Shown here one piece after another: positions 33,621 through 46,892 of a stretch of DNA of 64,000 nt. This stretch comes from Polytrichum commune (taxonomy: Eukaryota; Streptophyta; Polytrichopsida; Polytrichales; Polytrichaceae): contig OX485809.1 of the NCBI GenBank assembly GCA_950295325.1, positions 12,028,001-12,092,000 on the forward strand, in the 5' to 3' direction. Within the stretch, counting starts at the first letter, position 1, and each line of letters begins with the position of its first letter. The position numbers and the translations under genes are program-made. The notes below the pieces were generated by a model, which was given only the letters and a program-made list of their open reading frames with translations, ran no database searches and was not told where the DNA came from.

Positions 33621-36600
33621 CGCAAACCTAGGTACATGATTCTTGATATGAGGCCATCATTAGACCATGTAGATTACAAAAAAATGTATATTTTTAACCA
33701 TGACAGCCATGATATTATTGTTTTTATTAGTTTTGGTTGCAAAACCATGCCATTTGTAACCACATTTTAAGATATGCACATTGTGTTTAGGATACGAGTT
33801 TATTTTAATGTGCAGTTGGAATGGCCCACATATTGTATTCAAGCAATGAAAATTGATATCATATCATGCTTTGTAGGCAAACTGGGTGTAACCAATTATG
33901 GAGGAAATAAAAGAGGATCAATGTAAAGTGTTGAGTGCATATGCAATCGTACCTCAAATCAAATGTAAGGGATCCAAAGCTGCTGGTAGTAGTTCTCAAA
34001 GGCCTCTATGTGCCCCACTACCACAATTACCCCAACTATATTATATGATTATGATTGATGAATACATAGTCCTAACCACACACAACAATGCAAAGCATAG
34101 AACCTCGATATCAAACATGATCTGGTGAAAGATTAATGTACGATATGGGTCCAACCAATGATCGGCCAAAGACCTTGTGGGTGATAGAAATAATGTGCAA
34201 ATTTGTAAGTGGTTGCTTTTGTGCATATCCAATATAGGTTTACAACATCATGTAACCACATATGTAAAATATATACCCCCTCATTCAATAGGGATGTACA
34301 TTATTATTGTGAACCATAAATCCCACTTGAAGACCATGTAGCCATGTTTTCCAGTCCGAGTTTGTAATCATGTATCATTTGTGGATTATGAATGTAAACT
34401 TTCAATATGTATGATTTTGTAACCATGCATAAGTCACCATGAAGATGTAACCATAAATATTATATTTTGTATGTGCAAATATCCCTTGTAAAGTGCAGCA
34501 ATGCCTAGGATGGATGGAATGTAATTTGTGGAACATTGGTGAAATCGTTATTTAATGCGCCCATTAACAAAAACTTTTTACTTGAGTTTATAAGTTAGGA
34601 AGGGTAATTACCAAGTAATCGTACATATTGGTGTCCATGCTTATGTGTGAACAGCAGTCATGGTTACTACAATAAGTGCATACATGTTCATGATGTAAGC
34701 AACAATGTTCTTGCAATATAGAATATAGTATGATAACTAGCTAACACAAGTATTGTAGACAATAAAAAAATATTACAAATTCTGTAACATGTACAAGAAA
34801 TCTAAGAATTTCATTTTCATATTGTTGTAGAGGAGGTATACAAGTTATAAATGAAAATTGTTGTAGCCAACCCTATCTCAAATGTACCCGAAACAACTTA
34901 TGATTGCGCAAACCTTAAACCCAGTCGCAAATTGCGAAACCAAAACCACGTTATTGGTTGCCTGTACATTGAAGAAGGGAGATCGTATGCATGTGGTAAC
35001 TATACTTACATTCACCTATGATCAAGGAAATTTGTCTTCTAAATCAAGCTCATTCCTAAGTCGTCTTCATTCCCACAAACTCAGGCATATTTTGATTTGG
35101 GTAGAACAATCATGCATCTAGTTCATTCTTTAGGTTCTTCATAGTCTCTTGCACAAAAAAAAAGCTAACAAAGGAGCACATTGTTTTCTTGGGATTTTCT
35201 ATGATGGGAACAATCAAACAACAAAAGGGTGGAGGACAAGATGTGTCTTCATATCAAATGTGTGATTATTATTGATATAAGGACTATAGTCTTATTTGTG
35301 AGTTGTACAATTTGAGATTAGTGAACCCTTTAACCAACTAAAGGCAATTAGAATGAAGTTTTGACTAGATAGGTAATTCTAGGGATTACATATTGTAAGT
35401 GAACATTTGTAGTAATGAGAGGATAAACTCTAGATTATCTAGGAGATTTAGGCATGAGTTGTATTAGGGTTAAGTAGGAATCTTAAATGAATATATAGTC
35501 TATAAGAGTGAAGTGTAAGTTAAACAACTTAACAATGCTCTTGTGTGTTACCATGGTTATTGTTATTACTCATGCAAGTTGTGTAGGGCAACCACGACTA
35601 CAACTTGACCTTGGTTTTAGCTATTAAATGCATTATTGTAACTCGTAAGTAAATCTTGGGAGTAACAAATGAACAATTTGTGTTGCATTCGACTTGATAT
35701 TGACCGATTAAGGAAGGAATCTATTATGATATGAAGATGCATTAGCCAATGATTACAAAGATGATTATTACACTACAAGAGATCGTGATTACCAAAGATT
35801 ATTGTTACACTTTACAATTAGGAAATGAAAACTTACAAACCACAACTGGAAGACAAGTCTTAATGAGATATAGTAAGAGAGGTCATGAGAGGAACCTTTG
35901 ATAGAAAAAGAAGTGAAAGACATTTCAATTTTGTTTTTAAAAATGAAATAGAAACTCTTTGGCCTAATTGATGAACTATAATATAACAAATACCTATAAT
36001 AGATACCGATCAAGTCTTCTTTGAGAGTTTCTATTTTGGATTTTGGACATCTTAAGTCATAGGAAAAAACTAACTACATTATGTACATAGTAAATTGTGG
36101 CCATGGTGCACATCATTAGTGCATTCCACAATGACAAATAGAGCATTAAATGTTTTTGTGAAATTTGGTACACACCTCATAATATATAAGAATATGCTTA
36201 GCTTGTGGATCCACATTATGAAATAGCTATGTCTACTGAGAACATTATATATGACTCAAAACATATGTGCCGTAGTGGTTACAAGTGGTGAAGCACAAGT
36301 GAGTCATATTGTTGTAATACTCACAATCAGAGGGTTACATATTGTGACCCACTGAAACCGCTCGTGGTTTCAAGTAAGACTCACGGTCTAGTAAGAAATA
36401 AAGTTAGTTATTAAGAATTAGATTAATGTCAACTAGGTAACATTGTTAAGACAACTTGACGATATACGAAGGCTCGGCACTACGTTGAGCAGACGAAGGC
36501 GTATGCGGACAAAGGCCGTTGAATCAAGAGGGTGGCGAACGAAGACCATTGGATTTAGGGGTTTAGAAAATGATAGCTAGGGTGAAGTTGGTTGTAGATG

Positions 36601-36900
36601 CTCACCGTTAGATGTAGGTACAACTAGATCTACAGTCCGTATGACTTTGTAGTTGGAAGAGGGTGGTCTCCAAAGGTTAGCGCCAGAGTGACTCTCATTC
36701 TCTCTCGCGGTTAGGACATTCTATCCCCTCCCTCCCTCTATGTAGGTAGAGGCGCAAAGCTTGTAGAATGTTAGAAAATGCATATTGAATAAAGAATTTA
36801 GAAACCCTATTAATGTTGAATTAATATATTCTTGAACCTTGTTGGATCATTGTTGTACGGATTCGTGGTTGTTGGAGTGAATTGTGTATGGGTGTATGGT
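33621..36900. other. No recognisable gene
   Basis: About 3.3 kb of AT-rich sequence with frames below 80 codons. I see no domain, repeat end or RNA gene. Confidence 0.5.
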
Positions 36901-37015
36901 TGCTGGAATGAAGGTTGCAACCAGTCGCAGTTTTAGGTTGTTTTGATGTTGGTTGTATAAGTTTATGGTTACATAAGCTGTTGGTTATGTTAGTTCTATT
37001 CACCTTAGTGTTTAA

Positions 37016-37538
37016 TTAACTTGGCTCTGTAGGGCATTTATTTCTCCTATTTGGATGCATCTCCAAATCATTTCTAATGCTTCCACTATCTTCCATAAAC
37101 ACAACATCTTTATTATTTATTATTTTATTTGTTTCCAAACATATCAGCCTATACGGCTTCATACCTTCACAACATCTGAGAAACACACATTTGATTCCTT
37201 TCACATCGAGTTTGCCACTCTTATCATCTGGAACCATTGCATATGCAAGGCTTTCCAACACGTGCATGTATCCAACACAAGGTCTTTTTCTATTCCATGT
37301 TTCTTCGGGTATAACATAGCACAAAGACTTCGTTAGACATCGATTTAGTGTATAAACCACATTACCACTACTTTTGCCCAAAGCAATTTCTTAAGCTTTT
37401 GAGCTTTGAGCATACGCTTTGCCAATGCAATAATGGTTTGATTTGCACACTCCGCCAGTCCAACTTTAGTCTAAGAGGGATAAGAGTTATCCCATATTGT
37501 TTGTACAAACCAAGAAATTTTTTTAAAAAACAAAGCAA
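37016..37538 (-). mobile_element. Ty1/copia integrase fragment
   Basis: On the minus strand about 37470-37400 reads GLAECANQTI-ALAKRMLKA in one frame. 37381-37016 then reads NRCLTKSL...VGYMHVLESLAYAMVPDDKSGKLDVKGIKCVFLRCCEGMKPYRLICLETNKII in part, the integrase C-terminal region of copia elements, up to DVVFMED. It is cut sharply at 37539 by the Ty3 LTR, so the Ty3 element probably inserted into an older copia element. Confidence 0.72.
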
Positions 37539-38085
37539 TGTCGTGTAAATAACGATCGTATGTCACTGCAGCTCGAGTACCAACCACCACTAACAAACAA
37601 CACTAAAACATAGCAAAGTCACACATAAACAACACACCTCGACAGAGAAGGAAGAGAATAAAACACTCATAAGAGCTCTAATTTCTCTCCAAATGTATAC
37701 AACTAGTCAAGCTATCTCTCACTCCACCAAGGGAGAATCCAAGAGTGTAAGTAGGGGAAGAAGAACTCAAGATTTATTGCAAAATCATGCAATCTACACC
37801 TCACACAAGCTCTCTCCACACACTAACTCACAAGACTTGACTTGGCAAGAATGCCAAGCCAAGGAGGAGGCTCCTCACTTAGGAGCCTTCCTCTTTACAT
37901 CTAGATTCATCCATCCAAATCTAGATGGATGAAACCCAACGGATAAGGTGCGGCCGTCGACGCCGCATACCGTGACAGCTGTCGTGTAAATAACGATCGT
38001 GTGTTATTGCAGCTCGAGTACCAACCACCACTAACAAACAACACTAAAACATAGCAAAGTCACACATAAACAACACACCTCGACA
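37539..38085 (-). mobile_element. 3' LTR of the Ty3 element (547 bp) with 106-bp repeats at both ends
   Basis: On the minus strand a polypurine tract (GAGGGGGGGCA) is followed at once by TGTCGAGGTGTG, the expected LTR start. A 106-bp sequence bounded by TGTCG and CGACA occurs at 37980-38085 and again in the same direction at 37539-37644 (three differences noticed), separated by 335 bp. Either the LTR is 547 bp with terminal direct repeats, or it is about 440 bp with a partial second copy. A TRIM reading is less likely because no primer-binding site lies between the repeats. Confidence 0.65.
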
Positions 38086-38369
38086 TGCCCCCCCTCAGCT
38101 GACTATGAAGTCCCGCCAAGCAGCTAGGACCAATGCCAATCTAAAGGGCATGGATAATGAAAGATTGCTCCGCAACTAACTAGTGTGGTAAACGTTATTC
38201 CAAGGAACTGTAGGCTGGGTGCAATGTGAGCCCCATCCTTAATCGCCTCTGATGTTTGGCTATCAGATCCCAAAGAATTAAATCCACCGCCTCATGTTGA
38301 TTGCATCTCTAAGCCATAACTCCTTATTTTCCATTTGGGCAGGCACAAGATGATGAAAACCACACAAGA
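38086..38369 (-). other. 3' untranslated part and polypurine tract of the Ty3 element
   Basis: Between the Pol stop (38370) and the LTR, with the purine run next to 38086. No further gene is seen. Confidence 0.6.
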
Positions 38370-39122
38370 TCATTGAGTACGATTGGTGGAAGCACCAAGT
38401 ACCGAAGATCCTCGACAGCGAGGACAACTCCACTGTCCAGATGGTAGAGAAGTCAAGGATGGCCTCAAGCACGCCATGTGCCAACCGCGTTGACATTGAT
38501 CACACAAGAACATAGTAGCTGCTCCTTTCTTCTCTCCACACACAAAACATGGAAGGCCCTCTGGCACGACAGCCAGTTCAGGATGAACTGTACCCTCAAT
38601 AGGTAGATGACATGGGGCACAATTTTTGGAATGCTCGCGACATTGCCTGCCATCATTGCCTTCCAACAACAACAAACCACTCGGCAACACCTCCTTCACA
38701 CGAAGGATAGTGCGCCCCGCCCTGACATCCAATGTCGTAGGCGCCTCACGTTGGAGATAGACATAATCCCCTTGCCGAAATCTCCGCAACTGAGGTCGGT
38801 AAGCACCACTACGAATGCGTGCATAACGCAATGTGTCACGGTGCTGAGCACTGGATAAATTCTCCATGGCCATAGGCATGGCCCTCTGGAAGAATTGAGC
38901 CCGCTCCTGCAAACACTCTGCCCAAAGGTCTGGGTCATCCAAGTTCACAACAGGAGCTAGTTTTTCCCGAATAGAACTTGGGAGTATAGGCTTACGTCCA
39001 TACAATAATTGATACGGGCTGTAGGATGCCAAAGAGGCCTGCCTACTAAATCGATAGCCCATAGCAATCCAAGGCAACATAAGGTCCCAATCCCGGTGGT
39101 TCCCCGAAGTAATCCATATTTC
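38370..39122 (-). pseudogene. Pol C-terminal part: integrase end and PHD finger
   Basis: This continues the integrase cut at 4498. The frame resumes from GAAATATGG and then shifts by one base near 39090 (a G run) into the 236-codon frame starting at 39080: LPWIAMGYRFSRQ, LYGRKPILP, then a DYVYLQ...LRVKEVLPSGLL segment typical of the integrase C-terminal beta domain. Residues 178-222 (38549-38415) form a C4HC3 PHD finger: C178, C181, C193, C196, H201, C204, C219, C222. A PHD finger in place of a chromodomain could bind histone tails and steer integration; that is inferred from the domain. The N-terminal side is in the inverted partner locus. Confidence 0.85.
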
Positions 39123-39130
39123 CTCAAGCC
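39123..39130 (-). repeat. Target-site duplication half CTCAAGCC (transposon A)
   Basis: This is the reverse complement of GGCTTGAG at 4491-4498. It lies next to copy 2. Confidence 0.85.
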
Positions 39131-39218
39131 ACGAGGGAAGCTATCTTATGAGCGATGAGCAGTGAGCGGTGAGCGGTGAGCAGTAACACATGAGCAATGA
39201 GCAGTAACATATGAGCAA
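39131..39218 (-). repeat. Terminal inverted repeat of copy 2 (transposase side)
   Basis: ACGAGGGAAGCTATCTTATG followed by GAGC repeats; equivalent to 17270-17357. Confidence 0.85.
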
Positions 39219-39337
39219 TGATTCCAAACTTAGTAAAGACACACGGGTTTAGGGTACACAACCAAAATTTTGACAAATTAATTGCATATTTTCAATTGTA
39301 AATTGCCAATATTTTAAATGAAGCACAAGTGAAAGGG

Positions 39338-39562
39338 CCCTATTTCCATGGATCATTTAAAACACTTTCAATTCATTGTTGATTTTTATTATAATAATCC
39401 AAACCAATACATGTCATTTATTGACATCCTTATACATGTAGTTACAACCAACACTTGCACAACTACTCACATTCCACAACACCAGCAAGTTCAAGTAGGT
39501 GTATAACCTCATTATACGTACATGTAGGTGCCATAATTGTGAGCCACTCAAACTGCTCACGG
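39338..39562 (-). repeat. Duplicate of the transposase 3' end, copy 2
   Basis: Equivalent to 16926-17150, with one base change seen at 39502. Confidence 0.72.
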
Positions 39563-39627
39563 GTTGAATTAAGGCCCAGAATCTACAAATGAAAGGAAAT
39601 TAGATATTAGAAATAGTCAATATGTAG

Positions 39628-39798
39628 GTAACTACTAGGTTTTGAGACATCCGCCTGTGGATGCGAGTTGTGTAAGAGACTGGTATTAGGTCTGTATCAA
39701 CCCGGGTTCGAATCCGGTTGGTTACATTGACTGGTGCTATCCCAAATTGAGCTAGTGATAAAGTACGAATAATCTATAGGCGGATACCAAGAAGACGT
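39628..39798 (+). repeat. tRNA-like / SINE-like segment, copy 2
   Basis: The B box GGTTCGAATCC is at 39705-39715. Equivalent to 16690-16860. Confidence 0.4.
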
Positions 39799-40017
39799 TA
39801 CTACGCGGATGTACGTAGAATCTTCTCAATTATTTTTTATTTTTAGAAACTTGTTATTATTTATCCATGTCAATCAATCAAACCGCTCACGGTTGGATCG
39901 TACTGAATCATTTGAAATACTTCCAGCCCATTGCTGATTTTTATTATAAAAATCCAAACCAAAACATGTCATATTTTGACATTCAAATATATGGTACTTA
40001 ATAGACCATTTGCAATA

Positions 40018-43000
40018 CTACTCATACTCTACGATACCAGCAAGTTCAAGTAGTCGCATGACCTCGTTATAGGTATATGTAGGTGCATGAATGAACTTGT
40101 CACTCTCGTAATCCACCTTGCACAAAAATCTAAACACATAATAAAGATGTTTACAATACACCCATTTTCCTTTCTTTCCCAATGCATGAGAGGACATTTT
40201 CGTGAAATCCGGGCATGTGCAATGCGGGATGTCGCCAATTGTGACATGGTAGGTGATATCCTGCTTGGAGACAATGTTGATTATCACTCCAAAGCCCGGA
40301 TATGGAATGGCAGTGACCCCAACCACATAGTAACCCTCCATGAGTCCGGCGCTCTCCCATTTGTTTTTGTGATCCGCTAGCGGTGCTGTTGGATTACGAC
40401 GCACTGTCTTCCCAAACCTGAATGTAGGGTGGGCGTCCGGGTTTGGTGGCATAGAAAAATGCGAGCGAAGGATGGGAAGAGTTGCGATTGTTGAAAGCCT
40501 ACGACGAGGGGACAATGCCTCCCTCTGCTGTAGTTGAAATCCAGCATCTTCAAGTGCCAAAACCTCCTCTCGCGATAGATTGGTACCTATCTTCACCGGC
40601 CACGTGTTGGGTACTATAGGCCAGTCCAACACATATTTCTTCTTACTGCCACTCACACAACGTTTGATGTCGTCAGGGCAAAACCAAAATTCATACTCCA
40701 CATTATTGGGAGAGCGAAATTCCTTCCTGAGCCCTTTGTATGTTGGAGCAGGTGTGTCATGTTTCCCAGTCCCGACTTTGGCATTGCACATAGTCCCTGT
40801 GATGGCCTGCAGTGCCCAACATCGTTTGGCTGAGTTGGGTGGTAATCTTGCAATGTGCCAGTTGGAAGCAAGACAATCAGTCTCTAACACGGATGTAGTA
40901 TGAGCCACACCATGAATTGCAGAACTTAACGATTCCTCTATGCGTTGACGAGTTGCTCGGGTGTTCGGACGGGGAATGGAATAGTTCACTTTGTCGGGTC
41001 GATGAGAGTCACAATCAGCACCCGGTGGTAGGTTGAGTTTGCGTTTGGTGGAACCAAAGAGCTCTGACCCTTCCAATGCACAATCTCTAGTGTTGACGTC
41101 TTCTGCCCCTGGATAAGACTTCATGGCATCGGCCAACATTTTTGGATCTCCACACCTTGCAGCCGCTTTGAGTTTCAAGGATGCCGAATCAGGACCTTTA
41201 CCATCAGACCCCCCTTTCAACCATGTCCGGTAATTTGCAATTTGCATGAAAGCACGGATCATGTCGTCCACTGTAGCTTCATATAAACAAGTCATCTTGT
41301 TGTCGGACTGTTGGAGCCATTTGTTGTGTACAGTCTCTGCAAGGTTGCATATTGGCATTTCCGCACGCTCTTGTATTGTCATATCCTATGAGCAACACAC
41401 AAATACAAGGATAAGACAAACATAAGATAGATTATATGTTTAGGTTTGGGTCGTTCAACCCAAACTGCCTACAAGGTTTGGGTCGAACGACCCAAAATGG
41501 CCGCCACGTTTGGGTCGAACGACCCAAACTGCCTGCCACGTTTGGGTCGTTCGACCCAAACTGCATACAAGGTTTGGGTCGAACGACCCAAACTATTTGT
41601 TGTTTGTTGTGTACAGTCTCTGCAAGGTTGCATGTTGGCATTCCCGTACGCTCTTCTATTGTCATATCCTATGAACAATACAGAAAGACAAAGATAAGAA
41701 AAACATAAGATATATTACATTGAGTAATGAAGTTTGATATGTATTTACAAGTAGCATATGGCCACCCCATTGTCTGTAACGAAAGTGCCAAAATCCCAAC
41801 CACTCTGAAAGGCCAAGGATGCCTTCCTCGGAGGCAGCTCCAGATGACAACCACCAAGAACGAATCACATGGTACTTGGTCTCAGCGTCGTCCATTGTTT
41901 TCGCGTCTTTGTAATCCTTGCATATTTGTTTGTGTTGAAATTGCAAGGATGGTTTGATATACTTTTGGGTCACCTTATCCAAGCTTGCGGACCAATGGAA
42001 AAGACATGTACGCTCACGTGCAACCATGGGTAGACTTGGATCACCATCCCCGTAAATCGCCCTCACCGCATTCCAATTAGCTTGAGCACTATCAGCCATA
42101 AACCCTTTGAAGTTTACGTATGGTACACCATTTTCTGCCATGACAGCATTCAAATTTCCCCAAAAGAGAATTTGTGCTGCACCATCTTCAGATTGCATGT
42201 CACAACACGCAATAGTCAACACTTTACAATATCGACTGTCGTACACATGGCAAGCCATGGTCGTCCAGTCCTTCAAACGTTTGACATGGTCAAATATAAT
42301 CCATGAATTCTCCATATCCCCACCGACTTGCATCCTCTTCACAAGCTCCACACCACTACCTGGAAGGTCTACAGACATCTTGAAAACAAACACTTTGTCC
42401 TTTGACTGCCCTGGGAACCGACTACCATGGACGAATTTGAAAGCAGAGTGGTCTTTGAGCGCCATAATACTATCCATAGTTCCCATTCCACTACGCAAAA
42501 AACGCTTTGATCCAGATACAAAGTTACGACAATTTGGAGACGCAAGAGTGTTGAATTTGTCCATGACGACCTCTAGGGATGAACCAACCAAGTGATGGCC
42601 TTCGACATTTGTGGGAGATTTGAGAAGGTAATCGGCCAAGAATTGTTTGCTCGCCGCCATAACTATGGCTGAATTTTTTGCTGTGGGTGTTTTCAATACT
42701 TCATTTGCAACGCATTGGTATGCCATGTCCAATGATTCACGGCATGTGTCATTGGCCACAAGGTGATCATGTACACCAAGATGAATGCAAGCCCTAGACA
42801 TTCCAACGGATGTGGAGTGGATGTATATGATTCGAGCATTACACAAAGCAATGCACACAGGTGTGGACCGACATACCTTACACTCGACAGTGGACTTAGT
42901 AGGGGGAACAACACCCACAGCAAATGGGATAGGAGTTGAACCGGCCCATTCAGTGTTGTTCCGGAGGCCCCCATTGCGATTCATGTAATCACAGTAGTCA

Positions 43001-43884
43001 TTATGACATTGGAGATGACCAGCACAAGTAGAGCGCCGGAAGGACAGTCCAAAGTCATTTTGGATATTCGTGGTTTTGGTGGTGCACCAAGGATGACCGT
43101 CGCACATCTTGTCCATGCCGTCCATTGAGCGACCATACGTACTTGGAGCTTTGAGTGCCACAGGAGGCAAAAGAAACAAAACATCACCATTAAAAGAAGA
43201 TGGTAAATACTTGACTTCACGAACATCTATACTGTCAAAATCAATGGATGCAAGATCGGACTTTGATCTTTTTCTTGACTTTGTCAGCTTCAAGGCATCA
43301 ACCATAGTCAACCCTGTATATGAAGGTGAAGGGTGTAGTGGAGGACGTTGAGAAGGTGAGATTTGGGGAACCACCTTCTTGTACATAAGACCGCAAGGGG
43401 ATTTGGCTACATGTATAGGAAGTTGGGAAGGAGTAGAATGAACACTTCTAAATGGAAATGGCGATGTGTTTGAAAGATCAACAGATGCACAAATGTCATC
43501 TTCTGAATCTGATAGCACAAACACACTATCATCAAGGGGTTCCACCTTAACAGGTGCGATAGAGGGAATTTGAACTGTGGATGTACCGGATTCGTTTGTC
43601 AAAATGACAGTTGAAGCTTGCATCTGAGACTCAGAAAGTCCTATCACCCTAAATGAACCAGGTCCTAAGATCCACATAAAACCAACATCAGTTCTATTTT
43701 TTAGAACCAAAATCGTTTCATACACCTCTCCATCTGCAGAGTACATCTCATGCTCTAAATACATGGTTCCTATCTGGAGGTTGAATCTCAAACTAAGTAA
43801 ATCCTCTGAAACACTCACATGACCATCATCTTGGAGTGGCAAGATGAAGGGAACAAAAGATCCATGAGCTCTAATGGTAGCCAT
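40018..43884 (-). CDS. Mutator-like transposase with SWIM zinc finger, copy 2
   Basis: Exons 43884-41749 and 41385-40018 on the minus strand match copy 1 in full. One residue differs (Ala in copy 1, Thr here, in the block SP-A/T-NVEGHH; base 42612). The SWIM Cys/His residues and the candidate DDE residues are all kept and no stop interrupts the frame, so both copies could supply transposase. The intron has five palindromes instead of six. The duplicated exon start and its alternative acceptor are also present. Confidence 0.78.
41444..41593. repeat. Array of five 22-bp palindromes, 32-bp period, copy 2
   Basis: Same family and place as 14863-15044, one unit shorter. Reading in element direction, the fifth unit is directly followed by the CTAAACATATAATC flank. 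Confidence 0.95.
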
Positions 43885-44406
43885 AGAAAATCAAAAAAAC
43901 ATATGAACAACACATCACAAAAATATGGGGTGAATGTTGGTTTTGTATAGAGTTGTGTGAGGAAATGAATGGAAATGAAAACGTGTGATACAATAATGGA
44001 TGGAGATGAAAGCATGTGATACATAGCATCTAATAATACAGAAGTGGACATAACACAATAATAGTCAGAGAATATTTACGAGCAAGATATACACAAAATG
44101 GCGTCAAATACTAAAAGTATTGGTAGAAAACAAAAATATATATGTGTGGACTGACGTAGATGTAGAAAGAATTAAAATTGGTTGGAAAAATAAATTATTG
44201 CTCATTATGAATAGAACAAAGTAGGTGTCAGAAAATTTTGGCGGATATAACAAAAATAAACACATAATGACAAACGCGTCGAAATATCTCGCTCATTGAA
44301 CGCCAATTACAACATGTGATCGTAATATACGCCGGATTTTGTGAGATAGATACATTGGAAGAATAAATGATAGTACCTGATAGAAAACATATCATAGACA
44401 CCAACG
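43885..44406. promoter_or_regulatory. Divergent intergenic region, copy 2
   Basis: Equivalent to 12050-12571; likely promoter region by position only. Confidence 0.35.
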
Positions 44407-44718
44407 ATGGTGGACGATGTAGAAATAACACCCGTGAGGCCGAAGAGAAGACGTAGGAAAGCTTTGTATTTCACTTCCGAGAAAAAGAGGTTCAAACTGA
44501 GTGTGGGAAAGAAGAATGTAAATAAGGAAGGGAAAAGAAACTTGTTGAGTACGGTAGAAGAAACTGTGAAGACACTGGATTTTGATGCGATGGAGGATGA
44601 TGAAGGTGCAAAGAGCAAAGAAGATATAGATGATCGTATATCAGAGTCCGAATTGAAGACGGGTTCAAAGAAGACGACAAACAAAAAGGTAAATCGGTTC
44701 AACGTTCACATAATTTGA
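44407..44718 (+). CDS. Small charged protein, unrecognised (copy 2)
   Basis: Identical 103-codon frame to 11738-12049: a basic start, an acidic middle, and a GT donor-like site near its end. It is transcribed away from the transposase gene, towards the 64-bp palindrome array. Confidence 0.4.
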   Translation: MVDDVEITPVRPKRRRRKALYFTSEKKRFKLSVGKKNVNKEGKRNLLSTVEETVKTLDFDAMEDDEGAKSKEDIDDRISESELKTGSKKTTNKKVNRFNVHII

Positions 44719-44925
44719 TAGTGCATAAGTTGTAAGTTAGGACGGAGAACCTTGTACGTTCACTCACATATAATGTAGTAGCAATTTATAGAGGTTATAA
44801 ATTGGAGAGGAAAAAACCTATACGTTAATGCACATGGTATATAACAGAAATTTAGGAAGGCTAGAAATCAGGAGGAGAACGTTCAGGGTTTATAAAAGCA
44901 ACTTAGGAGGCGAGAAGTTTAGAGG

Positions 44926-45467
44926 TAAAACCCTATACGTTAACGCACAAGGTTTATAAGAGCAACTTAGGGAGGCCAAAAGTTGGGAGCTAAAACCCTG
45001 TACGTTAACGCAGAGGATTTGTAATAGCAACTTAGGAAGGCCAAAAGTTGGGAGGAGAAACCCTGTGCGTTGACGCACAGGGTTTGTAAGAGCAACTTAG
45101 GAGGCAAAAAGTTGGGAGGAAAAACCATGTGCGTTAACGCACAGGGTTTGTAAGAGCAACTTAGGAGGCAAAAAGTTGGGAGGAGAAACCCTGTGCGTTA
45201 ACGCACATGGTTTGTAAGAGCAACATAGGAGGCAAAAAGTTGGGAGGAGAAACCCTGTGCGTTAACGCACATGGTTTGCAAGAGCAACTTAGGAGGCAAA
45301 AAGTTGGGAGGAGAAACCCTGTGTTTTAACGCACAGGGTTTGCAAGAGCAGCTTAGGAGGCAAAAAGTTGGGAGGAGAAACCCTGTGCGTTAACGCACAG
45401 GGTTTGCAAGAACAACTTAGGAGGCAAAAAGTTGGGAGGAGAAACCCTGTGCGTTAACGCACAGGGT
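44926..45467. repeat. 64-bp palindrome array, copy 2
   Basis: Mirror of 10989-11530, with the same point changes in the same units. Confidence 0.9.
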
Positions 45468-45940
45468 TTGTAAGAGCAACTTAGGAAGGCCAAAAGTTGG
45501 GAGGTAAAACGACTAGGAGAGCCTAAAAGTAAACAAATATCTATTGTATGAATTTAAATCGATCTTCAGAGCGTAGGAACAAAAAAACCATTCAAAACGG
45601 GGTTAGAATGCAAGAAATGAGAAATATGTCTACTCAAGTATTCATGCAATACATTATAGGAGCTAGAAAATGACACAAAATAGCATAATTTTTTTTTTGC
45701 CCCGAAACCCAAAATCTACGAGGTGGCCCAAAACAAGGAAATAGATAGAAGAATGAGAAAAGAAAATGATTTCAAACCAAAACAAAATATCAGAAGATTT
45801 TGTAGCTACGGAGATTTAGATAATATAGCATTTTTTTATTTTTTTTTGATCCCATTAGCATTTTTTCCAGATTTTACAAGTTTTGGCAAATCTACCAATT
45901 CCAGATTTTAAAAGTTTTTAGCAAATTCATGTCTCGGCCC

Positions 45941-46156
45941 TGTGCGATTAACGCACAGGCCTTATGCGCTAACGCACAGTGGCCTCAAAGTTGCCAGCGC
46001 AGACCCTGTGCGTTAACGCACAGGGTCTATTTGCCTAGCTAGAGGCTTCACAAAGTTGGGCAAGTAGACCCTGTGCGTTATCGCACAGGGTCTATTTGCC
46101 TAGCTAGAGGCTTCACAAAGTTGGGCAAGTAGACCCTGTGCGTTATCGCACAGGGT
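45941..46156. repeat. 65-bp palindrome group, copy 2
   Basis: Mirror of 10300-10515. Confidence 0.88.
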
Positions 46157-46390
46157 CTGCGCTGGCAACTTTCTAGCGGCTATGCGGGGCACGAAGAGCC
46201 ACGCTAAATATGGCCGCAGGGACGAGTAGTATAAATTGCCACACCTTCAAAGCATTCAGTCTTTTTTCTCTCATCTATCGGACCGGAGCTCGTCGCTGCA
46301 AGCTCTCTCATCTACAGGTGCAGTACAAGGTTTGTTTGTACTTTCGTGATGACTGGGTAATTGCGCATAATTAGGCGTAAATTGCGGGCA

Positions 46391-46670
46391 GTTTGGGTCG
46401 GTCGACCCAAACTGTCGGCCTAGTTTGGGACGCTCGACCCAAACTGTCCGTCTAGTTTGGGTCGGTCGATCCAAACTATCCGTATATTTTGGGTCGCTCG
46501 ACCCAAACTGTGAGCATGGTTTGGGTCGTTCGACCCAAACTGGCTGTAGGCGGTTTGGGTCGCTCGATCGAAACCGCGTGGACAGTTTGGGTCGTTCGAC
46601 CCAAACCTCGCGCCCAACTTTTGTAGACCTGTAGTTGGACACACAGACCCTGTGCGTTAACGCACAGGGT
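46391..46670. repeat. 32-bp palindrome array and single 24-bp palindrome, copy 2
   Basis: Mirror of 9786-10065: seven GTTTGGGTCG-type palindromes and one ACCCTGTGCG-type palindrome at 46647-46670. Confidence 0.9.
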
Positions 46671-46892
46671 CTGCCCTTGTAGTTTTGGGGTGAGCGGCCA
46701 CCCTTATCGTACAATATTTAAAGGTGCAAATGGTAGTGTCTAGAATAATTTTTGTTTTTCTTCCCTGTGTTTGTGGTATTCTGTTGTTATTGTTGTTGCT
46801 ATTGCTGTTGTTTTTGTAATGTTATTGCTAATGTGTTTCTACTGGTTTTGAAATATTTATGAAACTTATTTCATTTTTTTTGGGACCAATCA

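Noticed and set aside
37539-38085. A TRIM element
   Set aside because: The polypurine tract lies outside the repeats and joins the Ty3 element; no primer-binding site or polypurine tract lies between them.
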